Positions 1-8,287 of a stretch of DNA of 64,000 nt are shown in pieces (the stretch's first letter is position 1; the number at the start of each line of letters is the position of its first letter). This stretch comes from Pectinatus brassicae (GTDB taxonomy: Bacteria; Bacillota; Negativicutes; Selenomonadales; Selenomonadaceae): NCBI RefSeq assembly GCF_014201835.1, contig NZ_JACHFH010000001.1, positions 62,001-126,000 on the forward strand. Direction: 5' to 3'. The position numbers and the translations under genes are program-made. The notes beneath the pieces were generated by a model. That model had not been told where the DNA came from. It saw only the letters and a program-made list of their open reading frames with translations, and searched no databases.

Positions 1-698
1 ATTATCATCTGTGTTATTGGCACAACCAGTCCAGGATGATAACTCCAAGCGGCCCGGCATTCATTTTCAGGCAGGGAAACAATGCCGGCTAAAGCTTCCT
101 TACTATCAGCACTGAACATAAACCAGCGACCATTACTCTCATTTTTTTCCAAAGGATAATGGATATGCACATCAGCAAAGTCTAAAATCAAATCACCATA
201 GGCAACAACGGTAATTTTTACCCCTCGCTTAGCAGCCATTCGTAATTGAGGAATTATTTCATCACTGTCTTCTTGCCAGATTTCCAGTAAAATATCTTTT
301 TCACTTCGCCCAACAACCTCAGCAATACGCGAAAAAATCTCGGTCCGGCCTTTTATGTTCCATATATTATCTTGTATTTGAACTTGTGTTTCGTATGACG
401 CTAATAATTTCTGGGCTTCAGCAAAAGTCTTTTCTGTTCTTTTTTTTCTGTTTTTCAATAAAATTTCTGGTGATACAGGTAAATACTGTGCGGGGGCTGC
501 ATGACTTGCTATGATATCGCCACGTTTTTCCAAATTACTCAAGATATCATAAATACGGGAACGCGGCACTCCCGACTGTAAAGCTGCTGCATAACCAGAC
601 AAAGGTTCATTGGCTGCCAAGAGTGCCAAATAGGCCTTGGCTTCATATTCCGAAAAAGATAATTCCTGTAATATTTTATAAATACGTTTTTGTTCCAT
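1..698 (-). CDS. TrmB-family transcriptional regulator (3' end beyond window)
   Basis: The reading frame is open from an ATG at 698 to the left edge (about 232 residues), so the C-terminus is missing. The N-terminus (MEQKRIYKILQELSFSEYEA, then a segment reading LSGYAAALQSGVPRSRIYDI) matches the winged-helix domain of TrmB-type regulators. The residues after about 110 resemble the PLD-like effector domain of the family (ILLEIWQED, VKITVVAYGDL). TrmB proteins are sugar-responsive regulators, often next to the transporter they control. The AEC carrier at 891 is divergent and could be a target, but that is inference. AAAGAGG lies just upstream of the ATG. Confidence 0.8.
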   Translation of the reverse strand, partial: MEQKRIYKILQELSFSEYEAKAYLALLAANEPLSGYAAALQSGVPRSRIYDILSNLEKRGDIIASHAAPAQYLPVSPEILLKNRKKRTEKTFAEAQKLLASYETQVQIQDNIWNIKGRTEIFSRIAEVVGRSEKDILLEIWQEDSDEIIPQLRMAAKRGVKITVVAYGDLILDFADVHIHYPLEKNESNGRWFMFSADSKEALAGIVSLPENECRAAWSYHPGLVVPITQMI

Positions 699-890
699 AA
701 AAACCTCTTTACTTTTTTATAACAATAACTTCCATTAAAGTCATCTCGTATAGTGCTTCTCTAATATTTTTATAGTATAGCACAAATATTGACACCACAA
801 ATAAATAGCGTTATCATTTATTAGTCGCTACTTTAATAGCTACTATTTTTTTGAAGGGAGTTATAGTGAAATTAATTTTTCAATATTAAT

Positions 891-1820
891 ATGATATTTA
901 TTACAATTTTTAATCAGGTACTTGTATTATTTCTGCTAATGGGATTAGGTTACGGGCTTGCCAAAAAAGGAAAACTTGATAAATCATGTTCCGATCAAAT
1001 GACTTTTTTGCTTTGCTATATAATAATGCCTTGTGTCATCTTATCAGCCTTTCAATTAAAATTTGATCAGCAAATGTTCCATAACTTAATAATTGTAGCT
1101 GTTTTTACTATAATTATACACATTGTCAGCATTATCGCTGCCCATATTATTTTCAATAAAAAAACTATTAGTGATAAAAACAGCCGGGCGATGCTGCGCT
1201 TTGCTTCTATTTATTCTAATTGCGGCTTTATGGGTTTTCCTTTGTTAATAACTATGTTGGGTACAACCGGTGTCTTTTACGGCTCTGCATTTAATAGTAT
1301 TTATGGTATTTTTTTATGGACACATGGACTACTTCTATATACCAGACGACTTGATTTTCATTCATTAGTCCGTGTATTAATCAATCCCAATATTATTGTT
1401 TCTGTCGTTGGCGTTTTATTATATTATTTTTCGATAAAATTACCTACACCAATTTTTTTAACAGCAAAATTCATTGCTGAATTAAATACCGCCTTATCAA
1501 TGATAATAGTTGGCTCTACCATGACTAAAATTCCCTTTAAAAGTATTTTTTCCAGTGGTAAAACATGGTTTTGCGTTATTTTAAAAAATTTAATTTTCCC
1601 CTTGCTTATTTTATGCTTATTACATTTTTATAACGTTAAGGGCAATGTGCTTATTTCTATTGTTATATTAGCCACCTGTCCTACCGCTGGTTTATCTGTA
1701 TTATTTGCTAAGCTAACTGGAAAAGATGAAGCTTTTCCCGGAAAAATACTAGCTCTGTCCACCCTTTGTTCTTTGTTTACCATGCCTCTAGTTATTGTTT
1801 TAAGTAAATACTGGTCATAA
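891..1820 (+). CDS. AEC-family transporter (auxin efflux carrier superfamily)
   Basis: This 309-residue protein has about ten hydrophobic segments split by a central loop, as is usual for AEC permeases. Its N-terminus MIFITIFNQVLVLFLLMGLG is typical of the family. Members export or exchange organic acids such as malate; the substrate cannot be read from the sequence. The start is odd: the only good Shine-Dalgarno (GGGAG, 856-860) is about 30 nt upstream and is well placed for a 7-codon reading frame (GTG at 866, TAA at 887-889) that ends one base before the ATG. Translational coupling is therefore possible. An in-frame TAA at 873 excludes a longer form. A strong terminator follows. Confidence 0.85.
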   Translation: MIFITIFNQVLVLFLLMGLGYGLAKKGKLDKSCSDQMTFLLCYIIMPCVILSAFQLKFDQQMFHNLIIVAVFTIIIHIVSIIAAHIIFNKKTISDKNSRAMLRFASIYSNCGFMGFPLLITMLGTTGVFYGSAFNSIYGIFLWTHGLLLYTRRLDFHSLVRVLINPNIIVSVVGVLLYYFSIKLPTPIFLTAKFIAELNTALSMIIVGSTMTKIPFKSIFSSGKTWFCVILKNLIFPLLILCLLHFYNVKGNVLISIVILATCPTAGLSVLFAKLTGKDEAFPGKILALSTLCSLFTMPLVIVLSKYWS

Positions 1821-1823
1821 GCA

Positions 1824-1878
1824 GCAAAAAGCGGAATAGGCCCAGTTTTATTTCAACTGAGCCTATCCCGCTTTTTGC
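1824..1878 (+). terminator. Rho-independent terminator of the AEC gene
   Basis: A long stem starts with GCAAAAAGCGG (1824-1834) and closes with CCGCTTTTTGC (1868-1878), with further pairing of AGGC and GCCT inside. T5 sits in the distal arm. Confidence 0.85.
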
Positions 1879-1949
1879 AGTAATTGACTATAAAAATATA
1901 AGGGTATATACTGAATTATAATTTACTGCTAAAAGGAGTGGTACTGTCC

Positions 1950-2111
1950 ATGAAACTTCTATTATTGATTGTAATAGGCTTATTTTTATTGTCATTAGCA
2001 TCTAAAACAAAATTAAAACAACATCTTGTCAACACCATAGCTATGGATATATTTTCTTTCGCTTTAACCTTGTTATTGCAGCTATATCTATTCTTTGAAT
2101 ACTGGCAATAA
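1950..2111 (+). CDS. Small hydrophobic protein, 53 aa
   Basis: A short frame starts with ATG at 1950 after a good ribosome site (AAAGGAG, 1932-1938) and ends with TAA at 2111. The product begins MKLLLLIVIGLFLLSLASKT and ends LLLQLYLFFEYWQ, so it has two short hydrophobic stretches separated by a basic/polar hinge. It is probably a membrane peptide. I do not recognise a family. It lies between two terminators and faces the secreted protein at 2115 tail to tail, with only 3 nt between the stops. Confidence 0.55.
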   Translation: MKLLLLIVIGLFLLSLASKTKLKQHLVNTIAMDIFSFALTLLLQLYLFFEYWQ

Positions 2112-2114
2112 ACA

Positions 2115-2648
2115 TTACAATATTCGTCTAAATTTAAAAAACATACTAGTCATATAGACTGGAATTTCACCGGATTGTGATAATCGCTGCTGAGAAAAAG
2201 CCCTTACCGTCAAATATTGTAGATTTACCACATCTATTGGATATAAATCAGAAATTGGATATTTAATTATTTGAACTGCATAATCAGAAAATTTGGCAAA
2301 ACCAACTTCCTGTGCTTTTTGTGAAGGTATTCCCTTGCCAAATCCTGCAAAAATCATCATCTTATCAGGGATACCACTATAACGTATTTTCACATAAATA
2401 TATTTTTTCACTGCTATAACTTGATCTTCATTTTCCAGTTTCTGCTCTGGCACAAAAGGATTTAGTATATATTTTTGTTTATCAGCATCAGACCAAACTG
2501 ATTCAATCATAACTTTACTTAGTACAGCTCTATCAGCTGAATTATTCCCCTGCCAAAAAGTGCTTTTAGAAGCAGCCTGCGCCATATTAAAATAACTCAT
2601 TAGTATAAAAGCCACAATTAATATGATATATTTTTTTCGTATTGCCAT
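2115..2648 (-). CDS. Secreted protein of unknown function, 177 aa
   Basis: The start at 2648 is chosen because GGAGG (2659-2655) lies 6 nt before it; the ATG at 2654 directly abuts the Shine-Dalgarno. The first 26 residues (MAIRKKYIILIVAFILMSYF, then NMAQA and a likely cleavage site) form a signal peptide. The mature part is about 150 residues, rich in Lys, Tyr and Gln, with no motif I can name. It is probably exported. It may share a regulatory context with the Asn/Ser-rich gene upstream, although a terminator separates them. Confidence 0.65.
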   Translation of the reverse strand: MAIRKKYIILIVAFILMSYFNMAQAASKSTFWQGNNSADRAVLSKVMIESVWSDADKQKYILNPFVPEQKLENEDQVIAVKKYIYVKIRYSGIPDKMMIFAGFGKGIPSQKAQEVGFAKFSDYAVQIIKYPISDLYPIDVVNLQYLTVRAFSQQRLSQSGEIPVYMTSMFFKFRRIL

Positions 2649-2682
2649 AATCATCCTCCATATTTTAGCTATATTTCCTATT

Positions 2683-2723
2683 AAAAAATAAAAGCGGACA
2701 AAGTTTCGCTTTGTTCGCTTTTA
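2683..2723 (-). terminator. Terminator downstream of the Asn/Ser-rich gene
   Basis: The stem is AAAAGCGGACAAAG (2690-2703) with CTTTGTTCGCTTTTA (2709-2723) and a TTTCG loop. On the minus strand it is followed by a T-run (A-run at 2683-2688). Confidence 0.8.
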
Positions 2724-2726
2724 TAC

Positions 2727-3206
2727 TTATCCCCAAACATCAACATTTGAGCCGGACATTTTGCTCATCAAGCTGCCTAATACAGAACTTGACACATGTG
2801 TCCCCATTAATACAGAAAAACCAGCTGCCGAATAAGCCATGTTAAACAACGACTGATTCTGTTGTGCTGTCCTGTTGCTGGAATTACTATCTAATGAACC
2901 AAATAATGTTGATATCTGATTACTATGATTCTTAACTTCATATGAAGAATTAACATCCAGCATTTTCAAAAAATCATTAGGCTGCAGTTTGTTAACTGCA
3001 CTATATGTCCCCATATTAGCATATACATTATTGACATAATCACTAACTGTACCATTCATCATAGTCTGCAGACTGTCTGATATACTATAGGCCGCATCTT
3101 CATTATTCAAATTCTCTATATTGTTACTTGAATTTACTGCATTGGTTGTAGATAAATTATTTGTTATGAGCTGAATTGTATTACTATTTATTGCAGATGC
3201 TGTCAT
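2727..3206 (-). CDS. Asn/Ser-rich protein of unknown function, 159 aa
   Basis: The start is ATG at 3206 with GGGAGGTG 5 nt upstream; a longer open frame to 3455 would overlap the thioesterase gene and has no ribosome site. The product (MTASAINSNTIQLITNNLST...) is rich in Asn and Ser, has no signal peptide, and ends with a mildly hydrophobic Ser/Gly/Met helix (residues about 125-155). Hydrophobic heptad-like spacing in the first half suggests an alpha-helical or self-associating protein. I do not recognise a family. Confidence 0.6.
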   Translation of the reverse strand: MTASAINSNTIQLITNNLSTTNAVNSSNNIENLNNEDAAYSISDSLQTMMNGTVSDYVNNVYANMGTYSAVNKLQPNDFLKMLDVNSSYEVKNHSNQISTLFGSLDSNSSNRTAQQNQSLFNMAYSAAGFSVLMGTHVSSSVLGSLMSKMSGSNVDVWG

Positions 3207-3342
3207 AAAAACACCTCCCAACAAATAAGGGATATAAATCGCCTCATTAAAACCAACTGTAAAATATATCTTTCTAATATTAGTATATCTATTATCAAAT
3301 AAAAAATCAACAATTATTATTCTATTAAAAACGAGGTAAAAC

Positions 3343-3741
3343 ATGAATATTACAGAAAAACTAAAAATTGATTTAAGCAAAAAATTGACTACAAAAGTAA
3401 CTGCCAGCAATACTGCTGAAACAATCAAAAGCGGTACACTGCCAGTATATGCCACTCCCGCTATGACAGCTCTAATGGAACAGGCTGCTGCCGAATTAAT
3501 TGAAGATCTGTTGCCCGATGGCTGGACCTCAGTCGGTATCTCGATGAATGTTGCTCATCTGGCTGCCTCTCCCATTGATATCGAAATCTCCGCCACTGCC
3601 AAAATAACTGCCATTGACGGCCGCAAAATCAGCTATGAAGTAGCTGCGAGTGACTCAGCTGGTCCTATCGGCAAGGGCATACATGAAAGATTTATTGTTG
3701 ATAAAGACAAATTTTTACAAAAAGCCCAAGCTAAACTATAA
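3343..3741 (+). CDS. FlK-like hot-dog thioesterase
   Basis: The 132-residue protein carries the pattern of the fluoroacetyl-CoA thioesterase-like (thioesterase 2-type hot-dog) family: a T-V-x-A/T-P-A-M-x-x-L-M-E segment (residues about 37-47), then VGISMNVAHLAASP (about 63-76) and a C-terminal GKGIHERFIVD strand (about 108-118). Members hydrolyse short acyl-CoA thioesters, and the Glu and His in these motifs are the usual catalytic region. GAGG precedes the ATG by 6 nt. The gene stands alone and ends in a symmetrical terminator shared with the convergent regulator gene. Confidence 0.85.
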   Translation: MNITEKLKIDLSKKLTTKVTASNTAETIKSGTLPVYATPAMTALMEQAAAELIEDLLPDGWTSVGISMNVAHLAASPIDIEISATAKITAIDGRKISYEVAASDSAGPIGKGIHERFIVDKDKFLQKAQAKL

Positions 3742-3745
3742 ACCT

Positions 3746-3787
3746 AAAAGCTATGTATCAAGCAATTTTTGATACATAGCTTTTTTA
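3746..3787. terminator. Bidirectional terminator between the thioesterase and DeoR-type genes
   Basis: A perfect 15-bp stem, AAAAGCTATGTATCA (3746-3760) with its complement (3770-3784), is flanked by A4 and T6 so it can act on both strands. Confidence 0.85.
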
Positions 3788-4588
3788 TTAATCATTAATA
3801 TTTGCCAATTCGACAATGTCAATACCTGTGTTTTTTAATTTTTTTACTTCTTCTTTATCTGCACCTTCGACAGTTATTATTTCAGACACCTGTTCCACTG
3901 CACCACTTAAAAAATTATGTTCTTTTCCTATTTTAAAGTTTGCCGCTACTATATAACAGCTTCCCTGACAACGTTTTAGCATCATTTCATTTACTGCTGT
4001 TTCCTGTAAAACAGAAGTGGTTATGCCTCCCTTAACACTAATGCCGCTTACTCCAATAAAGGCCTTATCTGCTGTTATTTTTGAAAGTGTATGAAGGGCA
4101 AAATCGCCTACCATCGACTGTTTTCTTTCGTAAACTTCTCCACCAGTAATAATTAATTCTACCTTACTATCCTTATTATGACCTATGGCATTACCATTAT
4201 TAGTAACAACTACTGCACGTGTATTTTTTAAATAATCCAATATCAATAAAGCTGTTGAACTAGAATTCAAAAAAACCGTATCTCCTTCTTCTATTAAACT
4301 AGCTGCATATTTGGCAATAATATGCTTTTGTGATATCCCCTTATCTGATTGTACCAGTAATGCTGAATCCTCTTCTTTCAGTGTTTCCCTCAATAGCTTT
4401 GCTCCACCATGAAAGCGTTCCACCAAATGTTGTTGTTCAAACATCTGTAAATCACGCCGCACAGTTGTCGCTGAAACATTTAATTTTTGTGCAATATTTT
4501 CAACATGTACTACATTTTTTTCCTTTAACGCTTTTAATATGGCTTGCTGCCGTTTAAACACTATTGTCTTACTGTTTTTCATAAACAT
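3788..4588 (-). CDS. DeoR/GlpR-family transcriptional regulator (probable UlaR)
   Basis: The 266-residue protein has the DeoR layout. An N-terminal HTH contains RQQAILKALKEKNVVHVENI and NVSATTVRRDLQMFEQ (residues about 13-52). It is followed by the HGGA linker and a DeoRC sugar-phosphate sensor domain of the ribose-5-phosphate isomerase fold (VFLNSSSTALLIL, VTNNGNAI, GVSGIS). It is divergent from the ula operon, and E. coli UlaR belongs to the same family, so it is the likely local repressor sensing L-ascorbate-6-phosphate (inference). Two starts are possible: ATG 4588, 4 nt after AAGG, or ATG 4582, 10 nt after it. Confidence 0.88.
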   Translation of the reverse strand: MFMKNSKTIVFKRQQAILKALKEKNVVHVENIAQKLNVSATTVRRDLQMFEQQHLVERFHGGAKLLRETLKEEDSALLVQSDKGISQKHIIAKYAASLIEEGDTVFLNSSSTALLILDYLKNTRAVVVTNNGNAIGHNKDSKVELIITGGEVYERKQSMVGDFALHTLSKITADKAFIGVSGISVKGGITTSVLQETAVNEMMLKRCQGSCYIVAANFKIGKEHNFLSGAVEQVSEIITVEGADKEEVKKLKNTGIDIVELANIND

Positions 4589-4898
4589 TTCACCTTCCTA
4601 TATGGATATTTATTCTATTTTTATACTAATAATGTTCATTTCAATGTTATTTTATGATCATTATACGTATAACGAACATTTAAATCAATACAAAAATATA
4701 TTTTTCATTTTAATAGCACAAAAAGCAATCATAAGTTTTATTTTACGGTTGTTTTTATGCTATATTTTCATTAAAGTAATTGTTTTATGCATAAAATCGT
4801 TGTAATATAAATCTTGCATAAATAAAAAATGTTGTTTATACATAAAATATTCGTAAAAATTTTAAAATTATTATTAATAGTATACTTAGGAGGTCATT
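4589..4898. promoter_or_regulatory. Divergent regulatory region of the ula-type locus
   Basis: This is 310 bp of AT-rich DNA without a convincing gene. An inverted pair, AATGTTCATT (4631-4640) and AACGAACATT (4671-4680, 9 of 10 matching), flanks the palindrome TTATACGTATAA (4661-4672); this is a good candidate operator for the DeoR-type regulator. A promoter for the plus-strand operon can be read as TTGTTT (4780-4785), a 17-nt spacer, then TAATAT (4803-4808). The motif TGCATAAA or a close variant recurs near 4788, 4815 and 4838. TAGGAGG precedes the ATG at 4899. Confidence 0.55.
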
Positions 4899-5963
4899 AT
4901 GGATAATATTAAAGAAATTACCAGAGATTCATGGGTTTTAAAAACTTTTCCCGAATGGGGAAATTATTTAAACGAAGAAATTGAGGAAGAAATTGTAGCA
5001 CCAGGTACTTTTGCTATGTGGTAGCTAGGCTGCACTGGTATTTGGCTAAAAACTGAGGGCAGTGCAAATATTTGCATAGATTTTTGGTGTGGCACCGGCA
5101 AACAAACTAAAAAGAAAAAAATGGATCCGCAGCACCAAATGGCTCGCATGTGTGGTGGCCGTGCTATGCAGCCTAATTTAAGAGTTGCTCCATTTGTATT
5201 AGACCCATTTGGTATCAAACAAATTGATGCTGTATTAGCTACTCATTATCATAATGATCATATCGATATAAATGTTGCTGCAGCTGTACTTCAAAATTGT
5301 CCTAACACTGTTCCTTTTATCGGTCCAAAATACTGTGTAGAAAAATGGGTAGGCTGGGGTGTTCCCAGAGAACGCTGTATCGAAGTAAAACCTGGTGACA
5401 TTATTAAAATAAAAGACATTGAAATAACCGCCTTAGAATCATTTGATCGCACGGCTCTAATTACAACTCCGCCCGATGGCAGTTTAAAAGGACGCCTGCC
5501 TGATGATATGGATGAAAAAGCCGTTAATTTCCTTATAAAAACGTCTGGCGGCACTGTTTATCACAGCGGTGATTCCCACTATTCAAATTATTACGCTAAA
5601 CATGGCAATGAATATGATATTGATGTAGCCCTTGGCTCTTTTGGTGAAAATCCACGCGGCATAACCGATAAAATGACTTCAGTCGATATTTTGCGTATGG
5701 CTGAATCATTAAATACCAAGGTTGTTATTCCATTCCATCATGATATATGGTCAAATTTTCAGGCAGATCCCAGTGAAATTCTGGCACTTTTTGAAATGCG
5801 TAAGCATAGATTACAGTATAAATTCAAACCATTTATTTGGCAAGTTGGCGGCAAGTTCACTTATCCCATCGATAAAGATAATCTGGAATATCATTATCCA
5901 CGAGGTTTTGTTGATTGCTTTAAAGCTGCTGATATCAATTTACCTTATACTAGCTTCCTATAA
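4899..5963 (+). pseudogene. ulaG: L-ascorbate-6-phosphate lactonase UlaG, interrupted by one in-frame TAG
   Basis: The frame from ATG 4899 (TAGGAGG upstream) to TAA 5963 would give 354 residues, the length of E. coli UlaG, and is close to UlaG throughout. The single break is codon 42, TAG at 5022-5024, within APGTFAMW[12 protein letters not shown] where UlaG has a second Trp. One G-to-A change (TGG to TAG) explains it. Downstream the metallo-beta-lactamase signature [10 protein letters not shown] is intact, as are [15 protein letters not shown] and PFHHDIW. Other genes here end in TAG (rubredoxin, nth, cobD), so TAG is not reassigned. UlaG opens the lactone ring of L-ascorbate-6-P. The gene may be dead, read through, or hit by a base-call error; reinitiation at ATG 5121 would yield 280 residues lacking the N-terminal beta strands. 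Confidence 0.85.
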
Positions 5964-5984
5964 TAATTATTTGAGGGTGATTTC

Positions 5985-6419
5985 ATGTTTAAAGAATTAG
6001 TAGATAAAAAAAGATACTCTTTTCATACCAGTTTTTCCACCTGGCAGGATGCTGTCAAAGCTGCCTGCCAACCGCTATTGCTTGATGGCACTATTGAGCC
6101 ATCTTATCCTGATGAAATTATTAAAAAAGTAACTGAACTTGGCCCTTATATAGTAATAGCCCCTAATATCTGCATCCCCCATGCTCAGGAAGGTGTAGGT
6201 GTCAATGACACCGCTATTTGTTTCATGAAAACCGATATACCTGTACATTTCAGCAGCAATCCAGAACATGATGCTCGTTTATTTTTCGTATTATCTTCCA
6301 CTGACAACAATATCCATTTAAAAAATCTCTGTGCATTGTCTGATACACTTTCTGATGAAACAATTGTAGAAAAATTATTAATGGCAAAAACCCCCGCTGA
6401 CCTTCTAGCTTTAGATTAA
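5985..6419 (+). CDS. ulaC: PTS ascorbate-type EIIA component
   Basis: The 144-residue protein is a fructose/mannitol-type EIIA. The phosphorylated His is most likely H66 in NICIPHAQEGVGVNDTA. It receives phosphate from HPr and passes it to the EIIB encoded at 7970. GAGGGTG precedes the ATG, 21 nt after the ulaG stop. It is shorter than EIIA fusion proteins and has no extra domain. In the E. coli operon the order is ulaA-B-C-D-E-F; here the EIIA gene comes first. Confidence 0.9.
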   Translation: MFKELVDKKRYSFHTSFSTWQDAVKAACQPLLLDGTIEPSYPDEIIKKVTELGPYIVIAPNICIPHAQEGVGVNDTAICFMKTDIPVHFSSNPEHDARLFFVLSSTDNNIHLKNLCALSDTLSDETIVEKLLMAKTPADLLALD

Positions 6420-6454
6420 CTAGTTTATTTAGGATTTAAAGGAGGATTCCATTT

Positions 6455-7942
6455 ATGGAAATATTAATGTCTGTTTGGCAATTTTTCCAAGATAATATTT
6501 TAACTCGTCCACAATTTTTTATAGGTTTTATCGTTTTTATCGGTTACCTTCTTTTGAGAAGACCTGTCTATGATGCCATTGCTGGTTTTATAAAAGCCGT
6601 GGTTGGCTATATGATACTAAATGTTGCTGCTGGGGGACTGGTTGGTAATTTCCGACCAGTTCTAGCTGGCTTAAAAGACCGTTTCAATCTTTCAGCAGCT
6701 GTTATTGATCCCTATTTCGGTCAGACAGCCGCTCAGGCTGCTATTGAACATATTGGCCGATCATTTTCTATGATGATGATTGTATTATTAATAGCTTTTT
6801 TTATAAACATTCTGTTAGTGCTTTTCCGTCGCTATACTAAAGTCCGCACACTGTTTATTACCGGCCATGTTATGGTACAACAGTCATCTACTGCACTATG
6901 GATGGTAATATTTTGCTTTCCCCAGTTGCAAAATCTTGGTGTAGTCTGCATGTTAGGTGTATTGCTTGGTACATATTGGGCTGTTGCCTCCAACCTAACT
7001 GTTGAACCTTGCCAGAAGCTTACTGATGGCGGTGGTTTTGCTATAGGACATCAGCAAATGGCAGGTATTTGGATTACATCAAAAATCGCTAAAAAACTGG
7101 GTAATAAGGAAAATTCTTTGGACAATTTAAAATTACCCGGTTTTCTTTCCATATTTAATGAAAATGTTGTAGCTACCGGTATTTTGATGTTTATCTTTTT
7201 CGGCATAATCATAAGTATTTTAGGACCTGATCTTATGCATCATATCGATAAAGGATTTTCCCCTAAGCAAAATTTTCTCTTTTATATCTTAGAAAAATCC
7301 CTTAATTTTGCCGTTTATTTAACCATCTTACAATTAGGTGTTCGTATGTTCGTATCAGAATTAACCAATTCTTTCCAGGGTATCTCCAACAAAATCTTAC
7401 CTGGTTCTATGCCAGCAGTTGACTGCGCTGCTACATACGGTTTCGGTCATCCCAATGCCGTTACATTCGGTTTCTTATTTGGTGCATTCGGTCAATTTTT
7501 AGCCATCATTGGTCTGATTTTATTCCATAGCCCGATTCTTATTATCAGTGGATTCGTTCCCTTATTCTTTGATAATGCTACCTTTGCTGTTTTCGCCAAT
7601 CGTCTGGGTGGCATAAGAGCTGCCGCCATAATTCCATTTTTCAGCGGCATCATTCAAGTCTTAGGTGGTGGTTTTGCCGCCTACTATTTTGCCACTGGTC
7701 AGTTTGGCGGCTGGCACGGCAATTTTGACTGGGACAGCTTATGTCCGATTATCGGCGTAATAATGCACAACATTCAATATATCGGCGTTTTTATTGTTGT
7801 TATTTTACTGCTATTAATCCCGCAGATAATTTATTATAAAAATAAAGATACTTATTTTCTAATTGCTGAAGATTATGATAAGTATAAAGAAGTTATTGCC
7901 AAAAAACAAGGTAAATCTGTTGATGATGTAATCATCGAATAA
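6455..7942 (+). CDS. ulaA: PTS ascorbate-specific EIIC permease
   Basis: The 495-residue membrane protein has about eleven hydrophobic segments. It matches UlaA/SgaT permeases: LNVAAGGLVGNFRPVLAGL near residue 55, VMVQQSSTALW near residue 140, and the PGSMPAVDCAATYGFGHPNA segment near residue 310. It imports L-ascorbate and phosphorylates it with EIIA and EIIB. AGGAGG lies 9 nt before the ATG. The C-terminus (YKEVIAKKQGKSVDDVIIE) is cytoplasmic and charged. The substrate could be another aldonic lactone, but the whole-operon match favours ascorbate. Confidence 0.92.
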   Translation: MEILMSVWQFFQDNILTRPQFFIGFIVFIGYLLLRRPVYDAIAGFIKAVVGYMILNVAAGGLVGNFRPVLAGLKDRFNLSAAVIDPYFGQTAAQAAIEHIGRSFSMMMIVLLIAFFINILLVLFRRYTKVRTLFITGHVMVQQSSTALWMVIFCFPQLQNLGVVCMLGVLLGTYWAVASNLTVEPCQKLTDGGGFAIGHQQMAGIWITSKIAKKLGNKENSLDNLKLPGFLSIFNENVVATGILMFIFFGIIISILGPDLMHHIDKGFSPKQNFLFYILEKSLNFAVYLTILQLGVRMFVSELTNSFQGISNKILPGSMPAVDCAATYGFGHPNAVTFGFLFGAFGQFLAIIGLILFHSPILIISGFVPLFFDNATFAVFANRLGGIRAAAIIPFFSGIIQVLGGGFAAYYFATGQFGGWHGNFDWDSLCPIIGVIMHNIQYIGVFIVVILLLLIPQIIYYKNKDTYFLIAEDYDKYKEVIAKKQGKSVDDVIIE

Positions 7943-7969
7943 TTATATATTTTAAAGGAGTGTTTTATT

Positions 7970-8251
7970 ATGTTAAAAGTAATTGCTGCATGTGGTAGCG
8001 GAATGGGATCCTCCCAGCTTATAAAAATGAAATTAGAAAAAGTATTTAAAAAACTAAACATTGAATCGTCCATATATCATACTAATGTTGGTGATGCAAA
8101 ATCACAGGCACAAAATTATGATGTCGTAGTTTGTTCTGAATCACTTGTCAGCGTATTTGCTAATGTAGGTAAAAATGTTAAAGTAATTGGCTTAAAGAAT
8201 CTTTTATCAGAAAAAGAAATTACAGAAAAAGTAGAAGCTGCTTTAAAATAA
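7970..8251 (+). CDS. ulaB: PTS ascorbate-type EIIB component
   Basis: A 93-residue lactose/cellobiose-like EIIB with the phospho-cysteine loop VIAACGSGMGSSQLIKMKLE; the active Cys is C8. It transfers phosphate from the EIIA encoded at 5985 to ascorbate on the EIIC. AAAGGAG precedes the ATG, 27 nt after ulaA. Confidence 0.92.
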   Translation: MLKVIAACGSGMGSSQLIKMKLEKVFKKLNIESSIYHTNVGDAKSQAQNYDVVVCSESLVSVFANVGKNVKVIGLKNLLSEKEITEKVEAALK

Positions 8252-8287
8252 TATTTCAATACAACAAATTTTTCGAGGTAATCTGCT

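Noticed and set aside
3207-3455. N-terminal extension of the Asn/Ser-rich protein
   Set aside because: The extension overlaps the thioesterase gene on the other strand and has no ribosome site, while ATG 3206 has GGGAGGTG.
4539-4805. Plus-strand ORF of 88 residues in the ula regulatory region
   Set aside because: It is AT-rich, starts inside the DeoR-type gene, has no ribosome site, and overlaps the promoter.
5022-5024. Recoding of TAG as pyrrolysine in ulaG
   Set aside because: The residue is Trp in the family, TAG is the ordinary stop of several genes here, and no pyl genes are visible in the window.
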